From: CAYJAZ01 sp964368455
Lineage (GTDB): Bacteria; Desulfobacterota; Desulfovibrionia; Desulfovibrionales; Desulfovibrionaceae
Assembly (NCBI GenBank): GCA_964368455.1
Contig: CAYJAZ010000002.1
Coordinates: 1-64,000, forward strand
Direction of reading: 5' to 3'
Length of the DNA stretch: 64,000 nt
The translations under genes and the position numbers were made by a program. This document shows positions 7,238 to 16,715 of this stretch, one piece after another (the first letter of the stretch is position 1; each line of letters opens with the position of its first letter). The notes under the pieces are model-generated. The model did no database searches. It was not told where the DNA came from and saw only the letters and a list, made by a program, of their open reading frames with translations.

Positions 7238-9763
7238 TTAAGGTAAATCATAAAGAAAAAGGTAATCATTATCTATAGCTGTATTATAAAAGGAGATTTT
7301 ATTTTTGTTGAAATATTCATAAACATTGTGTGAAGGCAGATGAAAAGAATTGTATTTTCCTGTAGATACAAGAACTTTACTAGGAGAAACTCTTTTATAA
7401 AAATCTTCACTATAGGCATCTCTTGAACCATGATGAGGGAGGACTAAAAGATCTGCTTGTAAAGAAAGATTAGATTCTAAAATTTTTTCTATAGCTTCTA
7501 AACCAATGTCTCCACAAAAAAGAGCTATGCCTCTGTCTTTATAAACAAGTCTCAAAACAAGCGAAGAATTATTTGAAAAATTTGCTTTTGAATAGGAATA
7601 ATCTTCAAAAGGAGAAAGAACTTCAAAATACAATTTATCTTCAATAAGCTCTACCTTAGAGCCAGCAAAAAGAGGATGAGTAGATATCTTTTCTTTCTGT
7701 GCGAGTGAAATTAATTCTTTACGCATAATTTTGTCATTATCAAGAGCGGAATAATAGAAATTTGAAAGAGAAAAATGCGAGAATATATGATAAAATCCCT
7801 TAGCATGATCTAAGTCAAAATGGCTAACAAAGGCTTTGTCTATATGTGCAAAATCTTGATAAGTAAGAACTTTTGAAACAATGTCTCTGCCTGTATCAAA
7901 TCTACTTCCAAAAACTCCACCTGCATCTATAATAAATTTTTTATCCGCATATTTTATCAATATACTTTGCCCCTGCCCAACACTTAAAGCATGTATAGTC
8001 AATTTTGTCTCTTTGTCATTAATAAAATATTTATAAAGGGGAGCAGAAAGAAGTAATACACAAGAAAAGGTAAGGAATAAAGAATAAAAAGGAATTTTCT
8101 TTCTATAGAGAAATGTCACAATACATAGATAATAAGCTATGCTTTGCCATATATCAGGCCTGTAGGATTGAACTTGCTTAAGTAAATTTTCATTATCCAA
8201 AAAGAAAAGAAAATCTATAAAAATATTTGTGATAGAAGTTGAAAGAGTGTAAAAAAATTCACTCAATAAAGGTAGGGACAAGGTGAAAAATGACAGAAAA
8301 GCAAAAGGAAGCACAAATAATTGTAATAAAGGCAACCAAAGAAGATTTAAAATAAAATAAGGGCTAATTAAACCAAAAACAGAAAGCTGTAAAGGCAATA
8401 AGAATATCTGAATAATAAAGGAGATAAAGAATAATCCAAGAAAATAATGCCTAGTTTTCATCAAAAAAGTAGGCTGTGCAAAATTATTTGCATAAGAATA
8501 ATTTTGGAAACTCTGTTTTGAAAAATAAGTAAAAAAAGGCCCAAACAAGGCTATTGCCATAAGAGAAAGCACTGAAAATTGAAAGCCAAGATGAAAAAGC
8601 GATTCAGGAATAAAAAGAAGAATAAGGCCAATACAAAGCATAAGGCAATCAAGTAATGTAAATTTCTTATACATAAAAAGAAAGACATTAAAAATCAGCA
8701 ACATAAGACTTGCTCTTATCAAAGAAATAGGGCTATTGCCTATCCAAAGATAAAGAAGAGCAAGAGGAGTTGAAAAAAAAGAAATTAAAAACTTTTGTGG
8801 AAATTTATGTAAGAGTAAGGGAAAGAAATAAAGCACTATTTTTGTAATCGTATAAGCCACAAGAAAAACAATAAATAAATGCATGCCAGAAAGAGCAATA
8901 GAATGCACAAGTGAAGCTTGAATAAAAACTTGATAAAGAGCATTGTCTAAATAAAATTTCTCACCAAAAATCAAGGCTATCAAGATAGCACTTGCTTGAG
9001 AAATTTCTCCCTCTTCATTCTTGCACAATTCAAGAAAAGAAGTGTAAAGTTTTTGCCTTATTTGAGCTAAAAAATCACCCTTGCCCTCTAAAACAATATC
9101 TGCTTTTTGTGGATCAAGATAAGAAGAATAATAAATATCCATAGTTTTCCAATAGAGAGAGGCATCGCTTATACCACGATTCAAAGTAAAGGAAACAGGA
9201 CGAAGCCTGGCATTAAAAGATAGACGCATACCCTCTAAAGGAAAAACAAAATCTTTATATAGAGCATTCTTTTCTAAATAAATATAAAGAACAGCTCTTT
9301 TTTCAAAGTTAATTTTATTTGCATCAGTAGAAATATCAGAAAGAATAAGTCTCAATCTTTTGTCTTGCAAAGATTGCACCTTATCTATATGTGCATTGAA
9401 TCTAAGCTCTTTATAAGCTTGAATTTCTCTATAGTATTTTTCTTGATTTTCTGGCGGATAGAAAGAAAAAGAATAAAGAAAAGCAAGACCAAAAAAGAGA
9501 AAAATAAAGATGAAATAGTTTATACAATTTCTCAAATCTTGCTTTTTTTGAAGAAAAATAAAAAGCAAAAGCAAGAACAAAGAAAAAAATGAAGCTAAAA
9601 AAAGATGCTGGCAAACAAGGCCTAAAGCAAAGGAAAAAACAAGAGCATACCAAGACAAGGGAGCTTGAATAAGCTTATCCCTTTCTCTTTTTTTGTAAAA
9701 GAGATTTTGACTGGTAATTGCAGAATTGCTCTGAGTTTTTTGCGTGCTTTGCTTACTTTGCAT
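7238..9763 (-). CDS. comEC: ComEC/Rec2 competence channel protein
   Basis: ComEC carries single-stranded DNA across the inner membrane during natural transformation. The N-terminal third has several hydrophobic helices and a soluble OB-like domain. The Competence domain follows with HSIALSGMHLFIVF and many helices. The C-terminal 250 residues form a metallo-beta-lactamase-like domain with SVGQGQSILIKY, FIIDAGG, the metal motif SHFDLDHAKG, and LVLPHHGSRDA. The reading frame is intact. A TTG at 9781 is in frame, but the ATG at 9763 (841 residues) is the more ordinary start; neither has a strong ribosome-binding site. It stands alone, 117 bases upstream of flgE. Confidence 0.92.
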   Translation of the reverse strand: MQSKQSTQKTQSNSAITSQNLFYKKRERDKLIQAPLSWYALVFSFALGLVCQHLFLASFFSLFLLLLFIFLQKKQDLRNCINYFIFIFLFFGLAFLYSFSFYPPENQEKYYREIQAYKELRFNAHIDKVQSLQDKRLRLILSDISTDANKINFEKRAVLYIYLEKNALYKDFVFPLEGMRLSFNARLRPVSFTLNRGISDASLYWKTMDIYYSSYLDPQKADIVLEGKGDFLAQIRQKLYTSFLELCKNEEGEISQASAILIALIFGEKFYLDNALYQVFIQASLVHSIALSGMHLFIVFLVAYTITKIVLYFFPLLLHKFPQKFLISFFSTPLALLYLWIGNSPISLIRASLMLLIFNVFLFMYKKFTLLDCLMLCIGLILLFIPESLFHLGFQFSVLSLMAIALFGPFFTYFSKQSFQNYSYANNFAQPTFLMKTRHYFLGLFFISFIIQIFLLPLQLSVFGLISPYFILNLLWLPLLQLFVLPFAFLSFFTLSLPLLSEFFYTLSTSITNIFIDFLFFLDNENLLKQVQSYRPDIWQSIAYYLCIVTFLYRKKIPFYSLFLTFSCVLLLSAPLYKYFINDKETKLTIHALSVGQGQSILIKYADKKFIIDAGGVFGSRFDTGRDIVSKVLTYQDFAHIDKAFVSHFDLDHAKGFYHIFSHFSLSNFYYSALDNDKIMRKELISLAQKEKISTHPLFAGSKVELIEDKLYFEVLSPFEDYSYSKANFSNNSSLVLRLVYKDRGIALFCGDIGLEAIEKILESNLSLQADLLVLPHHGSRDAYSEDFYKRVSPSKVLVSTGKYNSFHLPSHNVYEYFNKNKISFYNTAIDNDYLFLYDLP

Positions 9764-9987
9764 AAAATACTTTATTTTCAAGGTTTATAAGGCAAAAACC
9801 AAAGGACTTAGCATTATAATAGCATTTTTTCTATAAAAAAGAAAGACATTTTATTATTCTCATTTTTTAAAAGCACATAGATTCAGTTGTTATTAAAAGC
9901 TTTACATTTTAAGCCATATCTCATAAAGTTTAATTGAAAAAAAACTAAAATTAAGGCATTAATGCCATTGAATACGAGGATAATAGC

Positions 9988-11442
9988 TTGCTTATTATAA
10001 AGCCGGAAAAAACCATTGAAGTAGCAAAATATTTCTCTTGGGTTTCTTTCTTACTCATCATTGTGTCTAGTGTTTTTCTGACCTTTATCTTGGGCAGATC
10101 TATGCTTATCTCTTTATTAGACTCACAAAAAGAATACGCTATACTTGTCGCTGAAGATATCAATGAACAACTTTTTAGAAAGTTCACCGTGCCTGTGGCC
10201 CTCACACAACAAACTATCTCTCTAAGTGATCCAGAACAATATAGATTTTTAAATGAAACAGTAGAATCACTTCTCAGCGGTTTAGATATAAAGAAAGTTC
10301 GCATTCTCAATAGTGAGGGTGCTGTTGTGTATTCAACAAATGTAGAAGAAATAAAAGATAAAGTTTTAGACGCAAAAAAATTAGAAAGATTTTATGATTA
10401 TTCTCTTCCCTATGAATTTCAAGAAGAAAGCACTGTCACCTATTTAGAAGCTTTTTTACAGCGTGAAGTTTATAAAGACTCATTCTTGCTTAATGTCTAT
10501 TTTCCGCTTTCTGTTGACAAAGAGCTTGCTGACTATTTCAGCCAAACAGAACTTCTTGGTGTTCTACAATTAACTATAGACATCAGCAATCACTATCAAA
10601 ATGCAATTGATTTCCAAAGGCTTGTCTTCTTGATTCTTGTGCTTTCTTGTCTTTTCCTCTTTGTTTTATTACAATATATTGCAAGACGAGCAGAAAGCCT
10701 CATTTCAGAACGTATAGAACACAATAAACACCTAGAAGCTCAATTACACCATCAAGAAAAAATGGCGAGTATGGGGCGTATGGTTGCTTCTATAGCACAT
10801 GAAATACGAAATCCACTTGGCATCATTCAATCAAGTACAGAACTTCTTGCATCACGCAATAAAAGCACTATGGACACAGCTTCACTAAGAATTTTAGACG
10901 CTATGATGGATGAATTAAAAAGACTTGGTGTTTTAGTGAATGATTTTCTTGACTATGCAAGGCCAAGACAGTTAAAAACAAAGGAAGTAAACTTGTTATT
11001 TTGTTTAACAAAGGTGCTTACTTTCCTCGAAAATAAAATCCAATCTTCAAATATAGCTCTTGAAATAGATGTGCCTGAAAAAGCTATACTTATAGGTGAA
11101 GACGAACTCTTATACAGAGCAATATACAATGTTATAAGTAATGCTATTCAAGCTATCGAAAACAAAGAAAATCCAAGTCTTTCGATAAAGATTGAACACA
11201 GAGCAAAGAAAGATATTTGTATTATTGTTTGCGATAATGGTGGTGGTTTTTCTGAAGAAGTATTAAAAAATGCCCTCGATCCATTTTTCACCACAAAGGA
11301 AAAAGGTACGGGACTTGGTTTACCAATTGTTCGTTCCATCGTGCAAGCACATGGCGGCGAAATAACACTTTATAATAAAGTACAGGGCGAGGAACAAGGT
11401 GCATGTGTTGAACTTTGTTTCAAAAATTCTGAACACAATTAA
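9988..11442 (+). CDS. Membrane sensor histidine kinase, NtrB/AtoS type
   Basis: An inner-membrane sensor that phosphorylates the response regulator 5 bases downstream. A helix near residues 18-40 and another near 208-230 flank a periplasmic sensor of about 165 residues. A coiled-coil linker, a HisKA domain with phospho-accepting H271 (HEIRNPLG), and an HATPase domain (NVISNAIQAIE, DNGGGFSE, TTKEKGTGLGLP) follow. The start is TTG, chosen because GAGGA (9976-9980) lies seven bases ahead and no ATG is suitably placed. The stimulus cannot be read from the sequence. The pair forms a two-gene operon. Confidence 0.88.
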   Translation: MLIIKPEKTIEVAKYFSWVSFLLIIVSSVFLTFILGRSMLISLLDSQKEYAILVAEDINEQLFRKFTVPVALTQQTISLSDPEQYRFLNETVESLLSGLDIKKVRILNSEGAVVYSTNVEEIKDKVLDAKKLERFYDYSLPYEFQEESTVTYLEAFLQREVYKDSFLLNVYFPLSVDKELADYFSQTELLGVLQLTIDISNHYQNAIDFQRLVFLILVLSCLFLFVLLQYIARRAESLISERIEHNKHLEAQLHHQEKMASMGRMVASIAHEIRNPLGIIQSSTELLASRNKSTMDTASLRILDAMMDELKRLGVLVNDFLDYARPRQLKTKEVNLLFCLTKVLTFLENKIQSSNIALEIDVPEKAILIGEDELLYRAIYNVISNAIQAIENKENPSLSIKIEHRAKKDICIIVCDNGGGFSEEVLKNALDPFFTTKEKGTGLGLPIVRSIVQAHGGEITLYNKVQGEEQGACVELCFKNSEHN

Positions 11443-11456
11443 AGCGAGTGCAATTT

Positions 11457-12833
11457 ATGATAAAAGAAACACATATTCTCATTTTAGACGACGAAAAAAA
11501 CTACCTTCTCGTTTTAGAAACTCTTCTTCTAGACGCAGGTTACACAGTTACAGCTCTTTCAGATCCAGAAACAGCTCTTACCTTTGTGAATGAATCAGAA
11601 GTTGATGTCATCATAACCGACTTAAAAATGCCAAAACTCACGGGGCGTGATATATTACATAGCGTAAAAAAATCACATCCGCATACGCCTGTTCTTATCA
11701 TGACGGCTTTTGGCTCTATTGAGTCCGCCGTTGATCTTATGCGTGAAGGTGCTTTTGACTATATCACAAAGCCTTTTAGCAATGATGAATTACTTATCAC
11801 CGTGCTCAATGCTTCAAAACTGTCACAAGCACATAGACAGTATAAACTCTTGCAAGAAAGTATTGCTGAATCTTATTCCACAGAGCATATACGCGGACAA
11901 TCAAAGCCAATGCGTGAAATTCGTGCTCTTATTGAAAGTGCGGCAAAACATAAAACTCCAGTTATGATACGTGGCGAAAGAGGAACAGGAAAAACATTAG
12001 CAGCAAAAGCTATACACTATACCTCAGACAGAAAAGACTTTCCTTTTGTTATCGTAAATTGTAAAAGTTTCAATTCTCAAGCCTTTGAAACAGATCTTTA
12101 TGGCTATGAAAGCGATAATAATGGCACAACAACACTCAAAAGAGGCAAGATAGAACAAGCAAACGAAGGCACTCTTTTCTTAGACGATGTGACTGAACTC
12201 TCGCTTGAAGCACAAGCACAGATATACGACGTGTTAAGCACTAAACAATTACGCAGAATCAGTTCAAAGAAAAGCGTTAATATAGACATTCGAGTTATCG
12301 TGAGTGCAACAAAAGACATCAAACAATTAGTAAGTGAAGGCTTTTTTAGAGAAGATCTTTACTACTTACTCAATATCATTGAAATTCAAATGCCATCTCT
12401 ACGTGAAAGAAGAGAAGATATTCCTGAACTTGTAGGCTTTTTATCTCATAAAATAGCACAAGAAAACGGTATTGTTGATAAAAAATTTACAGCAGAAGCT
12501 TTAAACTACCTTTCCGCATACGATTGGGAAGGCAATATCATGCAATTAAAAAACGTGCTAGAAAGATGTATTGTCTTGGTGGGTAGTGAACAAATTACCG
12601 ACAATGACTTGCCACCAGAAATAAGAGACGAAGAAGCACAATTTAAAAGTGCTGTCGATTTATTGCCTTATGAGCTAAATCTTGCAGATACCTTAGACAA
12701 AATCGAAGCGGCTATCATTAGACGAGCTTTAGTTAAAGCAGATTTTGTACAAGCACATGCGGCGGACTCTCTCGGACTTTCTCGCTCGTTAATACAATAT
12801 AAATTAAAGAAATATAATATTACAGGACATTAA
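11457..12833 (+). CDS. NtrC-family response regulator lacking the GAFTGA loop
   Basis: The order is receiver (residues 1-120; phospho-acceptor D55, T83, K105), AAA+ domain (145-375) and a Fis-type helix-turn-helix at the C-terminus (ADSLGLSRSLIQYKLKKY). Walker A is GERGTGKT (173-180) and Walker B LFLDD (240-244). Where bEBPs carry GAFTGA, the loop that contacts sigma-54, this protein has DNNGTT (220-225). Known relatives without this loop act on sigma-70 promoters or as repressors, so sigma-54 activation is doubtful. I chose the ATG at 11457 over GTG at 11448 because GCGAG is correctly spaced to it. It pairs with the kinase just upstream. Confidence 0.88.
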   Translation: MIKETHILILDDEKNYLLVLETLLLDAGYTVTALSDPETALTFVNESEVDVIITDLKMPKLTGRDILHSVKKSHPHTPVLIMTAFGSIESAVDLMREGAFDYITKPFSNDELLITVLNASKLSQAHRQYKLLQESIAESYSTEHIRGQSKPMREIRALIESAAKHKTPVMIRGERGTGKTLAAKAIHYTSDRKDFPFVIVNCKSFNSQAFETDLYGYESDNNGTTTLKRGKIEQANEGTLFLDDVTELSLEAQAQIYDVLSTKQLRRISSKKSVNIDIRVIVSATKDIKQLVSEGFFREDLYYLLNIIEIQMPSLRERREDIPELVGFLSHKIAQENGIVDKKFTAEALNYLSAYDWEGNIMQLKNVLERCIVLVGSEQITDNDLPPEIRDEEAQFKSAVDLLPYELNLADTLDKIEAAIIRRALVKADFVQAHAADSLGLSRSLIQYKLKKYNITGH

Positions 12834-13000
12834 TAGATAGATTTTGGCACGCTGTGCACAAAATCCTCACTTGCATTTTGCGTGGAAAATGCTGCGTTCG
12901 CTAAAGCCTTTGTTCACTACGTTCACGGAAAACTGAGAATAGATAGATTTTGGCACGCTGTGCACAAAATCCTCACTTGCATTTTGCGTGGAAATAGAAA
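12833..13000. repeat. Tandem 106-bp repeat with GATTTTG hairpins
   Basis: A unit beginning ATAGATAGATTTTGG at 12833 recurs at 12939, a period of 106 bases; the second copy is partial. Each holds a hairpin with arms GATTTTG and CAAAATC around a GCAC/GTGC inner stem (12840-12865 and 12946-12971). The same hairpin family recurs at 13315-13345, 24786-24812, 24942-24968 and, inverted, 32616-32641. It begins at the stop codon of the response regulator gene. Confidence 0.8.
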
Positions 13001-13002
13001 TA

Positions 13003-13180
13003 GATTGCCACGTCGCTCACTTTGTTCGTTCCTCGCAATTGATGACGAGGCTAGTGTATTGCATTTAATACTGACGATTTAGCTCTAACTTTCTGTTTAA
13101 TTACAGAAATATTTATCCTATTAAAAACGTTTTATTAACTCGTCATTGCGAGGAGTGTAATGACGTGGCAATCCATGCCT
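13003..13180. repeat. Inverted pair of CGTCATTGCGAG repeats (BIME-like), copy 1
   Basis: A half GATTGCCACGTCG...CTCGCAA at the left and its inverted partner CTCGTCATTGCGAGG...GACGTGGCAATCC at 13138-13177 enclose a spacer of about 85 bases that contains CTGACGATTTAGCT and TTTATCCTATTAAAAA. The same half-spacer-half arrangement recurs four more times in the window. Confidence 0.8.
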
Positions 13181-13245
13181 TTATAAAAAGAATGTTATTA
13201 ATTTTAATCTCTTTTGTTTATTAAAGCTTTTTCACAATTTTAACT

Positions 13246-13345
13246 CGCCTCCAGCGGGGGTCAAGAGAGGCAAAAGGACAGTGCCTGTCCTTAGCGCCCC
13301 CTCTTTATTAGAAAGATTTTGATTTCGCATGCTCAATACAAAATC
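13246..13345. repeat. GC-richer hairpins in the repeat region
   Basis: This stretch contains a small hairpin (AGGACAG-TG-CCTGTCCT, near 13275-13292) beside a GC-rich CGCCTCCAGCG segment that recurs in altered form at 13856-13880. A third copy of the GATTTTG...CAAAATC hairpin follows at 13315-13345. No gene is supported here. Confidence 0.55.
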
Positions 13346-13410
13346 CTCATTTGTATTTTGTGCGAAAAATACAAATTCGCTAAAGCAAACACCCGCCTTA
13401 CCTGCGCTTA

Positions 13411-13790
13411 AATTGGCACAAAGTCGTCTTGAAACAAAAGGCATACAACAATTTTTTTTCAAAAAATCAGTATGCTTTATCTGCGTATGTACTATTTATC
13501 TGCGACGACAAAAGGCATGTGCCAATTTCTGTAGCTCGAAAATCTCAGCTTTGAACTTAATTTTGTAATTTAATAATAGAAGTGCATGTTGTTAATTTAG
13601 TTTTCTAGCTTCATTACTGATTATAGATTGCCACGTCGCTCACTTTGTTCGTTTCTCGCAATGACGAGTCTCGTGTATTGCGTTTAAGACTGACGATTTA
13701 GCTTTAAAAAGAAATATTTATCCCATTAAAAAAGTTCTACCGACTCGTCATTGCGAGGAGGAGTGTAACGACGACGTGGCAATCCATGTC
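13411..13790. repeat. 380-bp direct repeat, copy 1, with a MITE-like end
   Basis: This segment is nearly identical to 13941-14320, a period of 530 bases. Its first 117 bases (13411-13527) are bounded by perfect 9-base inverted ends AATTGGCAC/GTGCCAATT, with inner arms GTCGTC/GACGAC and a GCATAC...GTATGC hairpin. The rest holds a BIME-like inverted pair (13625-13665 and 13744-13787). No coding potential is convincing. Confidence 0.85.
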
Positions 13791-13940
13791 TTTTTTTATT
13801 TAAATTCAACTTAGAAGTTCATTTTATAGTTGTATTCAAGCTTATGCTTCGCCCCTCGCCTCCAGCGTGGGCAAAGAAGCGACAATAGGGCTTGCAGCCC
13901 TAAGCCTCGCCTCTTTGCAAACTCCTTGGCCTTACCCGCT

Positions 13941-14320
13941 AATTGGCACAAAGTCGTCTTGAAAGAAAAGGCATACAACGATTTTTTTACAAAAAATCAG
14001 TATGCTTTATCTTCGTATGTACTATTTATCTGCGACGACAAAAGGCATGTGCCAATTTCTGTAGCTCGAAAATCTCAGCTTTGAACTTAATTTTGTAATT
14101 TAATAATAGAAGTGCATGTTGTTAATTTAGTTTTCTAGCTTCATTACTGATTATAGATTGCCACGTCGCTCACTTTGTTCGTTTCTCGCAATGACGAGTC
14201 TCGTGTATTGCGTTTAAGACTGACGATTTAGCTTTAAAAAGAAATATTTATCCTATTAAAAACGTTTTACCTACTCGTCATTGCGAGGAGGAGTATAACG
14301 ACGACGTGGCAATCCATGCC
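13941..14320. repeat. 380-bp direct repeat, copy 2, with a MITE-like end
   Basis: Second copy of 13411-13790, differing by a few substitutions. The MITE-like part runs 13941-14057 and the inverted pair lies at 14156-14197 and 14274-14317. The high identity suggests a recent duplication or conversion. The short open frames inside are not genes. Confidence 0.85.
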
Positions 14321-14329
14321 TTTAAAAAG

Positions 14330-14585
14330 AAAAAACTCACATTTGGAACGCAGTGACAAATGGCAGCTTGATTTCAACAAAAGATTATTTCCACTATTTT
14401 AAAGCGAAACAGTATTTAATGTTTTGGTGCAAAGCAGCAAAACTTTAAAACTTTTTCGCAAATAAAAAAAATAAAAAAACTACTTTAGCTAAATCCCTAC
14501 GGACTCACCTTGCCTATTGGGGTTTCCAAAGGGCTTCAAGTCCTTTGGCCGTCGGAGACAAAAAGGAAAGTACCCTTGGCAACAA
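14330..14585 (-). repeat. Composite hairpin module, copy A (inverted)
   Basis: Reading on the minus strand the order is: a GTCTCCGACGG/CAAAGG hairpin (14515-14562), TTAGCTAAAG, a GCGGAAA-like arm, a CATTTGTCACTGCGTTCC hairpin, then the BIME-like pair at 14156-14317. The same order occurs at 24240-24640 and 56400-56830. The hairpin end of the module lies 26 bases from the rubrerythrin stop codon. This copy is the most diverged in the GCGGAAAAG section. Confidence 0.75.
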
Positions 14586-14588
14586 AAA

Positions 14589-15140
14589 TTACTCTCTTAT
14601 AGAATCTTTTGCACCGCAAACGGGACAGATTTCTAATTCTAGTTCGCTAGGATAGCCGCAGAACATGCAGTATCTTGTTATATTTTTTTCTTCTTTTTCT
14701 TCGGCTACATTTTCGAGTTTTGCAAGATTTTCTTCTTTTTCGTTGAGTAGGGAGAGGTGAAATTCGATAAATCTTCTTTCGTGCTCACATTCGATAGCGG
14801 AGATTCTTGTAAACATATCCGCTATATTTTTTAAACCTTCTTTTCTTGCTATATCTGAAAAAGATGGATAAAGTTCTTTCCATTCGTGGTTTTCTAGAGT
14901 GGCTACTTCTTTGACGCTTTCTTCTATATTTCTTGCTGTATTTTCAGGATAGAGTTCTTTGAACCAAACTTTTGCGTGCTCTAATTCATTTCTAGCCATT
15001 TTTTCGAAGAGCAGAGCTGCGGATTCTTGCCCTTGTTTTCTTGCACTTGCTGCATAGATTTGGTAACGCACAATGGCTTCTGCTTCGCATGAGAGGGCGA
15101 ATTTGAGATTTTTATATGTTTCTGTATCTTTAAATTCCAT
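14589..15140 (-). CDS. rbr: Rubrerythrin
   Basis: A cytoplasmic non-haem iron protein that reduces peroxides in anaerobes. Residues 1-130 form the ferritin-like four-helix domain with diiron ligands in EAEAIVRYQIY, NELEHAKVW and ECEHERRF. After a Glu/Lys-rich linker the C-terminal 30 residues form a rubredoxin-like FeCys4 site, CMFCGY ... CPVCGA. Length (183) is near the usual 190. AAGGA precedes the start. It is 22 bases downstream of the HD-GYP gene and probably co-transcribed. It suggests an anaerobe facing oxidative stress. Confidence 0.93.
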   Translation of the reverse strand: MEFKDTETYKNLKFALSCEAEAIVRYQIYAASARKQGQESAALLFEKMARNELEHAKVWFKELYPENTARNIEESVKEVATLENHEWKELYPSFSDIARKEGLKNIADMFTRISAIECEHERRFIEFHLSLLNEKEENLAKLENVAEEKEEKNITRYCMFCGYPSELELEICPVCGAKDSIRE

Positions 15141-15162
15141 ATTTAATTCCTTTCTATATAGG

Positions 15163-16428
15163 TTAAGATTTATATTTTAAAAGTAATTCTTCTGCTTCTT
15201 TTTGAATTGTATCGTATCTATTCATAGAGATATCAGAACATTTTTCTACATTTTCATATATTAAGTCTATATTTTCAATAGCTTTTTCTACAACGTCAAG
15301 ACAAAGTTTTCCTTCATCTGCTGTACTTTTTATTATTGAGATAACTTTTTCTTTTGGAAATGGCTCTTTGTAGGCTCTTCGTCCGAGCAGTGCACTGAGC
15401 AGATCTGCAACGGCAACGATGCGTTCTGCAAGAGAGAGATCTTCAAATTTTAAACCTCTTGGATAACCTGTTCCGTCGAGTTTTTCGTGATGTCGCACGG
15501 CTATATTGAAGACTTTTTCAGAAACGCAATCTTTAAGGATATATTCAGAAATAAGTACATGGTCTTTCATTATAGAATATTCCATAGTATTTAATCTATC
15601 AGGTTTTTCTAAAACGAGTAAGGATGTTGAGATTTTACCAACATCGTGCAGCATGGCTCCGTAGTGGATTTCATTTATTTCTTCAACACTAAGATTGAAG
15701 AGTTTTCCTAAGAGTGTGGATATTTCGACAGTTGCAGCTGTATGTGTGACTGTGTCTTTGCTTCTAAAGTCGATGATATGTGAGAGCATATGTGCGAGTG
15801 AAGAGCGTAAACCATCGTGTGTTTTATTTTCTTCAAGAAAAGAAGAAAAGTCTTGCATAAAAGAATTATCTAGGGCTTTTGTGAGGGCTTGATATTCTTC
15901 CTCTGCTTTTCTTGCCATAGAGGCATAATGAGGGCAAAAAGTTGGATTTTCTAAAAATTTATAAATATCTTCAGGTGTTTCTACCATTTCTTTTGAAATA
16001 AGAAGATCGATTTTGTCTGCAATAAAGATTTTGCTCGCGAGATCTTTATTTTTGCAATCAGATTTATTTAATTTTTCGTAAAAGAAGTGATGAAATAAAA
16101 CAGCATCTACATATTCAGAGAAAAATTCGTATTCTTTTAAAAAGAGATAAGAATAAATTGAATGTTCTATAGAATTTTTTACTTCATAATTAAAAACTTT
16201 AGCTGGATCGTCTAATGTGTCTAGTGTTTCGGTTTGGTAGGCACCTATATCATGCAGCATAGCAAGAAAAGAAATTTGTGTGAGCTGTATATCATTAAAA
16301 CGATTTTCAGCTTGCGACATTTTTAAAGTAAGATAGCCCACTCTATTACAATGATCCATAAGTCTGTAGTTGAGTGTATTTAAAGCTCTGTTGAGCATGC
16401 TTGCAACACAAAGTATCTGACTATTCAT
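15163..16428 (-). CDS. HD-GYP domain protein, probable cyclic di-GMP phosphodiesterase
   Basis: Two HD domains lie in tandem. The N-terminal one (about residues 20-210) keeps AMLHDIGAY but lacks the GYP motif. The C-terminal one (about 225-400) is a full HD-GYP domain: GAMLHDVGKI, then HHEKLDGTGYPRG starting at residue 313, and LAERIVAVADLLSAL. Such domains hydrolyse c-di-GMP and commonly control motility or biofilm. There is no receiver or membrane segment, so the input is unclear; the first HD domain may be sensory. A TAAGG ribosome-binding site precedes the ATG. Confidence 0.88.
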   Translation of the reverse strand: MNSQILCVASMLNRALNTLNYRLMDHCNRVGYLTLKMSQAENRFNDIQLTQISFLAMLHDIGAYQTETLDTLDDPAKVFNYEVKNSIEHSIYSYLFLKEYEFFSEYVDAVLFHHFFYEKLNKSDCKNKDLASKIFIADKIDLLISKEMVETPEDIYKFLENPTFCPHYASMARKAEEEYQALTKALDNSFMQDFSSFLEENKTHDGLRSSLAHMLSHIIDFRSKDTVTHTAATVEISTLLGKLFNLSVEEINEIHYGAMLHDVGKISTSLLVLEKPDRLNTMEYSIMKDHVLISEYILKDCVSEKVFNIAVRHHEKLDGTGYPRGLKFEDLSLAERIVAVADLLSALLGRRAYKEPFPKEKVISIIKSTADEGKLCLDVVEKAIENIDLIYENVEKCSDISMNRYDTIQKEAEELLLKYKS

Positions 16429-16626
16429 AAATTAAAACCTTACCATCACAAATCAAATATTCTTTTTAACAATATAGAAGAAAGCAAAGGATGTAAAGCT
16501 TGAAATTTGAAAGAAAAAAGACGAGAAAAATCTTCGAAAAGGACATAGTTTATAAAATTTTAAAGTAATCGATTTGAGTGAATTATGTTAAATAATTTAA
16601 ATTTTTTAAAAAGCAGCATTAAAGAC

Positions 16627-16655
16627 TTGCACTTTTTTTAAAAAAAGTGTATCAC
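16627..16655 (+). promoter_or_regulatory. Sigma-70 promoter of rpmB with palindromic spacer
   Basis: TTGCAC (16627-16632) and TATCAC (16650-16655) are separated by exactly 17 bases. The palindrome CAC-T7-A7-GTG (16630-16649) fills the spacer and overlaps the -35. The expected leader is about 55 bases. Whether a factor binds the palindrome, or it merely bends the spacer, is unknown. Confidence 0.6.
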
Positions 16656-16715
16656 TCTTGTTCGACACAAAATTATGTTTTTACGCCCAAAGGGTGTTTA
16701 CTATAGGAGGCTATT

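Noticed and set aside
12882..14084. Short open frames within the 12.8-14.6 kb repeat region
   Set aside because: They track the repeats, have no ribosome-binding sites, and their products resemble no protein; the region is better explained by hairpin repeats.
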